From: Nocardia aobensis NBRC 100429
GTDB taxonomy: Bacteria > Actinomycetota > Actinomycetes > Mycobacteriales > Mycobacteriaceae
Direction: 5' to 3'
DNA: 64,000 bases
NCBI RefSeq assembly: GCF_000308375.1
Contig: NZ_BAFQ01000150.1
Location: 1-64,000 of the forward strand
In this document: one piece after another, positions 59,452 to 64,000 of the stretch
How positions within the stretch are numbered: the first letter of the stretch is position 1
Layout: each line of letters opens with the position of its first letter
The notes under the pieces: generated by a model
Told to the model about the DNA's origin: nothing
Database searches by the model: none
What the model saw: only the letters and a program-made list of their open reading frames with translations
Position numbers and translations under genes: made by a program

Positions 59452-59618
59452 CCGGCAAGTCTGGCACGCCACGCCAACAGCGGTTCAGCGGTGCGGGCGC
59501 ACTGGTTGGATAGCCTCGAATCCGGGAACTCCCCGGTACGCCACCGGTATCGGAGGCGGTGGGCTACGCGGGCAGATTCTCGAACGGGGGTCGATCGAGC
59601 GTGGAAAAGGAATACGGA

Positions 59619-61172
59619 GTGCCGCAGAACAGAAGTGCCTCGTCGCCGCCCCGCGGCGCCGGAGCACCACTGCCCGGCGGCCGCATCCCGCGAGCTCGCG
59701 GCGTTCGCCCGAGTTCGAGTCCCGGGGTGAATCGTCCCGGGCGGCTGCTCGCCGTGGCCGCCGCGGCGGTGGTGTTCATCGTCACCGGCTTCGGCTGGCA
59801 CAGCGTGGATTCCCTGATCTCCGGCATCGAGCGGATCGGCAACCTGGGACTCGGCGGCGGCCACGACGGTGCGGTCGACATCCTCATGGTCGGTATCGAC
59901 AGCCGCACCGACGCGCACGGCAATCCGCTCAGCGATCAGGAACGGGCGATGTTGCACGCCGGCGACGAGGTCGGCACCAACACCGACACCATCGTGCTGG
60001 TCCGGGTGCCCAACGACGGCCGGTCGGCGACCGCGATCTCGATTCCCCGCGACTCCTATGTCGACATCCCCGGTATCGGCAAGGGCAAGATCAACTCCGC
60101 CTACGGCGCGACCAAGGAGAACGCGCGGCAGAAATTCGCCGCGCAGGGCCTCTCGAATTCCCAGATCGAGCAGAAGTCCACCCAGGCCGGCCGGCAGGCA
60201 CTCATCAAGTCGGTCGCCAATCTCACCGGCGTCACCGTCGACCATTACGCCGAGGTGGGTCTGCTCGGATTCGTGCTGCTCACCAATGCCGTCGGCGGGG
60301 TGGACATCTGCCTGAACAACGCGGTCGACGAACCGCTCTCGGGTGCGGATTTCCCCGCCGGACAGCAACGGCTCGACGGGGCGCAGGCATTGAGTTTCGT
60401 GCGTCAGCGCCACGATCTGCCACGCGGCGACCTGGATCGCATCGTGCGCCAGCAGGTGTTCATGGCCTCACTGGTGAACAAGGCCCTCAACGCCCGAATC
60501 CTCGCCAATCCCGGGAAGTTGCGCGAACTCGCCGATGCCGTCGGGCGCACGATCGTGCTCGACGAGGACTGGGATGTGGTGGCGTTCATGCATCAGCTGC
60601 AGGATCTGTCCGGCGGAAAGGTGAATTTCGAGACAATTCCGGTGCAGGATCTCGACGGAACCACCGCCGACGGCGAATCGGTGGTGAAGGTCGACCCGAA
60701 ATCGGTGAAGTCCTACGTCGCCGCGGCGGTCGGCGCCACCACCGACGATCACGACGACGACCGCGCGGCGGCGCCGAGTTCGGTCACCGCCGACGTCTAC
60801 AACGCCGGCAGCACCGGCGGTCTGGCCGGCCAGGTCGCACAGGCGCTGACCGGCAAGGGTTTTCACACCGGAGCCGTCGGGAATTGGCCGGGTGCGCCGG
60901 TGCGCAGCAGCCGGGTGCTCGCCGCCGCGAGTTCCGACCCCAAGGCCAAGGCGGTCGCCGAGGCGCTCGGCGGCCTGACCGTGGTCGCCGAACAGGATGT
61001 GCCGGAGGGTGCGGTGCGCGTGGTGCTCGCCGATGACTACTCTGGTCCGGGCTCGGCGGCCGGCAGTCTGTTCGACATGTCCGGAACCTCGCCGGCCTCG
61101 GGCACCGCGACACCGGTGCCGCCCGCGCCTCCCATCGACGCCGGCCAGAACGGACCGAAATGCGTGAACTGA
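59619..61172 (+). CDS. lcp1: LytR-CpsA-Psr family arabinogalactan-peptidoglycan ligase (Lcp1-like)
   Basis: About 517 residues. A basic Pro/Arg-rich cytoplasmic start is followed by one TM (LLAVAAAAVVFIVTGFGW). The LCP domain has DILMVGIDSRT, TDTIVLVRVPNDG, ISIPRDSYVDIPGIGKGKINSAY, AVGGVDICLN and FVRQRHDLPRGDLDRI with the catalytic Arg/Asp. A LytR_C domain is present at ~410-500 (SVTADVYNAGSTGGLAGQVAQAL). It attaches arabinogalactan to peptidoglycan outside the membrane. Start GTG 59619 with AAGGA upstream; ATG 59559 and GTG 59601 are alternatives. Next to wbbL/rmlD as in mycobacteria (Rv3267). Confidence 0.94.
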   Translation: MPQNRSASSPPRGAGAPLPGGRIPRARGVRPSSSPGVNRPGRLLAVAAAAVVFIVTGFGWHSVDSLISGIERIGNLGLGGGHDGAVDILMVGIDSRTDAHGNPLSDQERAMLHAGDEVGTNTDTIVLVRVPNDGRSATAISIPRDSYVDIPGIGKGKINSAYGATKENARQKFAAQGLSNSQIEQKSTQAGRQALIKSVANLTGVTVDHYAEVGLLGFVLLTNAVGGVDICLNNAVDEPLSGADFPAGQQRLDGAQALSFVRQRHDLPRGDLDRIVRQQVFMASLVNKALNARILANPGKLRELADAVGRTIVLDEDWDVVAFMHQLQDLSGGKVNFETIPVQDLDGTTADGESVVKVDPKSVKSYVAAAVGATTDDHDDDRAAAPSSVTADVYNAGSTGGLAGQVAQALTGKGFHTGAVGNWPGAPVRSSRVLAAASSDPKAKAVAEALGGLTVVAEQDVPEGAVRVVLADDYSGPGSAAGSLFDMSGTSPASGTATPVPPAPPIDAGQNGPKCVN

Positions 61173-61876
61173 ACGACACTCTCACCGATGCCCTGCTCGG
61201 CCCGATCCTCGCCCGCGACGCCGCGGCGCCGCGGATCACCCACTACGACGACAGCACCGGCGCCCGCATCGAACTGTCCGGGCTGACGCTGGCGAACTGG
61301 GCCGCCAAGACCGCCAATATGATTCGCGACGAATTCGGCCTCGCCCCGGGCGCGCGGGTATCGGTGTTGCTGCCCGCGCACTGGCAGACGGCCGCGGTCC
61401 TGCTGGGCTGCTGGTGGGCCGGCACCGAGGTGGTGCTGCGACCGGACCCCGACGCCGAACTCGCACTGGTCTCGGCCGCGCGCATCGATGAGGCCGGAGA
61501 TATCGCCGAGGTGGCCGCGCTGTCGCTGGATCCGATGGGTATGCCGGTCGCCGATCTGCCGGTCGGCATCACCGACTACGCCACGTCGGTGCGCGGGCAC
61601 GGTGACCAGTTCCACCCGGCGGGCGCGGGCGACGCCCTCGACGGCGCCACGGTCGCCGAGACCGTGACAGCGGCCCGGGCCTCGGCCGAACGGCAGGGGT
61701 TCGGCGCGAGCGACCGGGTGCTGTCGACCACCGACTGGGACACCACCGCCCACCTGATCGACGGACTGCTCGCGGTATACGCGGCCGGAGCCTCGCTGGT
61801 GCAGGTGACCGCCCCCGATCCGGCTCGGCTCGAGCACCGGATCGGCACCGAACGCGTCACCGCGCGCCGGTCCTGA
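61160..61876 (+). CDS. TIGR03089 family protein (truncated AMP-ligase-like fold)
   Basis: 238 residues. It resembles the N-terminal part of acyl/AMP-forming ligases (LTLANWAAKTANMIRDEFGLAPGARVSVLLPAHWQTAAVLLGCWWAGTEVVL) but lacks the catalytic C-terminal domain and the AMP-binding motifs. This is the actinobacterial TIGR03089 family, always short. It overlaps lcp1 by 13 bp, so it is translationally coupled; the mycobacterial counterpart follows Rv3267. Role unknown; wall-related function is suggested by linkage. Confidence 0.92.
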   Translation: MRELNDTLTDALLGPILARDAAAPRITHYDDSTGARIELSGLTLANWAAKTANMIRDEFGLAPGARVSVLLPAHWQTAAVLLGCWWAGTEVVLRPDPDAELALVSAARIDEAGDIAEVAALSLDPMGMPVADLPVGITDYATSVRGHGDQFHPAGAGDALDGATVAETVTAARASAERQGFGASDRVLSTTDWDTTAHLIDGLLAVYAAGASLVQVTAPDPARLEHRIGTERVTARRS

Positions 61877-61877
61877 T

Positions 61878-61891
61878 CTCCTACCCGGGTA
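61878..61891. promoter_or_regulatory. 14-bp perfect palindrome upstream of the P450 gene
   Basis: CCTACCCGGGTAGG is self-complementary. It starts 2 bp after the TIGR03089 stop and lies ~92 bp above the P450 start. Could be an operator for the P450 gene or part of a weak terminator. No adjacent regulator identifies the binder. Confidence 0.4.
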
Positions 61892-61982
61892 GGGCACGGC
61901 GATCCACCCGCAGTCCGTTTTCGGGACGCCCGCCACTCCGTAGTGTGGGTGTCAGCGAACCGGACGACGAACGGGGATGGCG

Positions 61983-63281
61983 ATGAAGCCGCAGTACTGG
62001 TTTCGGTGGTTGGTGGTACAGGGCACGCCGCGGCTGGCCTTGAAGACCTATGCCCGCCGCGGCGAGACCCTGGCGAAACTGATGTCGAGCCCCGAGGCGG
62101 TCCAGGATCCGATACCGCTGCTGGAGTCCCTGCGCGCCCAGGGACGGCTGGTGCACTCCCCCTTGGGCTGGGTGACCGCCGACTACGAGCTGGTCCGTAC
62201 CGTACTGCGCGACACCACCTTCAAGGTCGCGGCGGCCGAGGGTTTCGTGCCCGGACCGCTGCGGCCGCTGATGGATCTGGCGACGCTGCCGCCCAATCCG
62301 GTGCAGCCGCCGTCGATGCTGGTGATCGACCCGCCCGACCACACCCGGATGCGTAAACCGGTGGCCTCGGCATTCACGCCGCGCGCGATCGCCCGGCTGC
62401 GCGACCGCGTCGAATCGGTGACCACGGAACTGCTCGACGCCCTGCCCTCCGGCGGTTCGGCGGATCTGGTGGCCGACTTCGCCTCCCAGGTGCCGATCGC
62501 GATCATCTCCGAGATGCTGGGCTTCCCCGATGCCGACCGCGACCGCTTCCTGGCCTGGGGTGACGCCGTCTCGCCGATGCTCGATATCGGCATCAGCTGG
62601 CGCACCACCCGCGACGCGTCGGCGGCCATCGTGGAGATGGACCACTACCTCGACGAGCACATCGCGCGGCTACGCCGCGAACCGGGCGAGGACATCCTGT
62701 CCGGTCTGGTGAGCTCCGGCACGCTGGACGACACCGAACTGAAGGCCTCGGCGACACTGCTGATGGGCGCCGGATTCGAGACCACGGTCAATCTGATCAG
62801 CAACGGCGTCGTCCAACTGGTGACCCATCGCGATCAGCTGGACCGGCTGCGCGAGGATCCGCAGCTGTGGCCCAACGCGATCGAGGAGATTCTGCGCTTC
62901 GACGCACCGGTGCAGAACACCGGCCGCATCGCCGGGCGCGAGGTGGAGCTGGCCGGTATCACGGTGCACCAGGGCAGCACGGTGGTGTTGTCGCTGTCGG
63001 GCGCCAATCGCGACCCGAAGGTGTTCGCCGAACCGCACCGCTTCGACGTCACGCGCGCCAACGCCAAGGATCACCTGACGTTCTCCAGCGGTATCCACGC
63101 CTGCCTGGGCGCCAGCCTGGCCCGGATGGAGGGCACCTACGCGCTGCGGTCGCTGTTCGAACGTTTCCCGAATCTCGTGCTGGCCGGTCGCCCGGAGCGT
63201 CGGCCGCTGTTCACCCTGCACGGCTACAGCCGGTTGCCGGTGCTGCTCGGTCAGCGCGCCGAACAGCCCAGCGGCGTCTGA
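61983..63281 (+). CDS. Cytochrome P450
   Basis: 432 residues. The I-helix oxygen groove LLMGAGFETTVNL has Glu in place of the usual Asp before Thr. The K-helix ExxR is EEILR. The haem loop is FSSGIHACLGASLAR, with the proximal Cys. Also visible is VIDPPDHTRMRKPVASAFTPR (C-helix). It is a soluble class I bacterial P450 needing ferredoxin and reductase, and none is adjacent. ATG 61983 has GGGG 6 nt upstream; ATG 61977 is in frame too. The substrate is unknown. Convergent with the esterase gene. Confidence 0.95.
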   Translation: MKPQYWFRWLVVQGTPRLALKTYARRGETLAKLMSSPEAVQDPIPLLESLRAQGRLVHSPLGWVTADYELVRTVLRDTTFKVAAAEGFVPGPLRPLMDLATLPPNPVQPPSMLVIDPPDHTRMRKPVASAFTPRAIARLRDRVESVTTELLDALPSGGSADLVADFASQVPIAIISEMLGFPDADRDRFLAWGDAVSPMLDIGISWRTTRDASAAIVEMDHYLDEHIARLRREPGEDILSGLVSSGTLDDTELKASATLLMGAGFETTVNLISNGVVQLVTHRDQLDRLREDPQLWPNAIEEILRFDAPVQNTGRIAGREVELAGITVHQGSTVVLSLSGANRDPKVFAEPHRFDVTRANAKDHLTFSSGIHACLGASLARMEGTYALRSLFERFPNLVLAGRPERRPLFTLHGYSRLPVLLGQRAEQPSGV

Positions 63282-63287
63282 GCCGGC

Positions 63288-64000
63288 TCAGCTGAAGCCG
63301 ACCGCCTGGTCACCCCAGGCGGTGTGCAGATCGTGATCGGGATCGTCGAGCACCCGGTCCGCGGCGTCGACGACCAGTGTCGTGCGGGTGGATTCGCGGT
63401 AGGGCGGCCAATGTTTCGAGCCGTCCAGCGCCGCGGGCACCCCGTGTTCGGCGAAGGCCAGCCAGCGCCGCATCATCCGGCCCGACACCTCGCTCGCGAC
63501 CTTGCGACCGCCCAGCCAGAAGGTCGGATCGTGATCGAAGGAGCCGAAATTGCCGAAGATGTACGGCAATTCGGTGGCGTGGCCCGCGCCGACGCGTGCC
63601 GCCTTCAGCATCGGCGTGGCCTGATCGAAGCGATACATCCAGGTGCGGCTGTGCCGGGAATGCGCGTCGGCGACCCAGTGCGCCGGCATCCGGAAGGCCG
63701 CATCGGTCGACATCGCCAGCGCACCGCGCGTCTTGGCCAGATCCGGGTAGGCGGAGGTGATCTCGGCGATGCGCTCGTGCGAGAGCCCGGGATGTTCTCC
63801 GGCGACCGCATTGAGCATCGCGTTCACCGCATCGGGTGTCACCGGCATGATCGGCGAGCGGAACAGGCGGAACAGCGACGCCTCGTCCTTGTTGGTGCCG
63901 ATGATCAGCGGTACGCGATGCGAGCGGCCCTGCTGGAAGCGGTCGGTCGGATAGGTGGGCAGCAGATCGCCGTCCACCACCGGCGCCGCCGCCAGTCGTC
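63288..64000 (-). CDS. Type B carboxylesterase, C-terminal part (runs off the window)
   Basis: Partial: the reading frame continues past base 64000, so only the last ~237 residues are seen, beginning RLAAAPVVDGDLLPTYPTD. Features of the carboxylesterase/lipase B family: VPLIIGTNKDEASLFR, WMYRFDQATPMLKAARVGAGHATELPYIFGNF with the catalytic His, and a C-terminal WLAFAEHGVPAALDGSKHWPPY. The nucleophilic Ser and acid residues lie upstream, outside the window. It hydrolyses esters; the substrate is unknown. Convergent with the P450 gene, 6 bp apart. Confidence 0.9.
   Translation of the reverse strand, partial: RLAAAPVVDGDLLPTYPTDRFQQGRSHRVPLIIGTNKDEASLFRLFRSPIMPVTPDAVNAMLNAVAGEHPGLSHERIAEITSAYPDLAKTRGALAMSTDAAFRMPAHWVADAHSRHSRTWMYRFDQATPMLKAARVGAGHATELPYIFGNFGSFDHDPTFWLGGRKVASEVSGRMMRRWLAFAEHGVPAALDGSKHWPPYRESTRTTLVVDAADRVLDDPDHDLHTAWGDQAVGFS

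Overview
The window is a GC-rich, gene-dense stretch from an actinomycete of the Mycobacteriales, most likely Nocardia or a close relative such as Rhodococcus (genus is inference). The lineage evidence is the gene set: SigH with its zinc anti-sigma factor, bL37, MtrA-MtrB-LpqB, SecA1, WhiB2, F420 genes fbiA/fbiB, the arabinogalactan linker genes wbbL and rmlD, an Lcp1-type ligase, DesA3-type desaturases and an AlkB/rubredoxin operon. The backbone order closely follows the Mycobacterium tuberculosis Rv3220-Rv3268 region as I remember it, with accessory genes inserted. No rRNA, tRNA, CRISPR array, prophage or insertion sequence was seen.

Layout. 1-5.7 kb: TetR regulator, 24-residue ribosomal protein bL37, rsrA/sigH thiol-oxidative stress module, YbaK deacylase, a MarR-controlled MFS drug exporter and a small secreted protein. 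5.7-14.6 kb: SRAP protein, aldehyde dehydrogenase, aroA-rsgA, and two HxlR regulators divergent from a methyltransferase and a quinone oxidoreductase. 14.6-24.7 kb: secA1, a DUF6459 protein, a WS/DGAT-family protein, a DUF6912 protein, and a ferredoxin reductase with two DesA3-like desaturases (lipid desaturation module). 24.8-33.7 kb: BluB-like protein, thiolase, HPF, ComF and the tmk-mtrA-mtrB-lpqB cluster. 33.8-39.6 kb: secreted protein, sahH, CitA/CitB-type two-component system and divergent DctA. 39.6-43.5 kb: alkane oxidation, with alkB1 and the alkB2-rubA-rubB-tetR operon. 43.6-52.6 kb: fbiA-fbiB-nudix, whiB2 and mannose metabolism (pmmA, an SIS-like gene, manA). 52.7-64 kb: CDF transporter, FAD oxidoreductase, TetR/DUF4267 pair, rmlD-wbbL-manC envelope operon, lcp1, TIGR03089 protein, P450 and the 3' part of a carboxylesterase cut by the window end.

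The most notable non-standard structures are: two candidate ribosome-bound starts for SigH behind a SigH-type promoter; two 24-codon ORFs carried by a duplicated 78-bp spacer and translationally coupled inside the alkB2-rubA-rubB operon; a 20-bp element repeated three times at the desaturase promoters; a 3 x 17-bp tandem operator before marR; a hairpin that may cover the ribosome binding site of alkB1; a 37-codon Cys-containing ORF ahead of a DUF4254 gene; and several well-formed palindromes between divergent regulator/target pairs. These were found by reading the sequence; none has been tested by computation.
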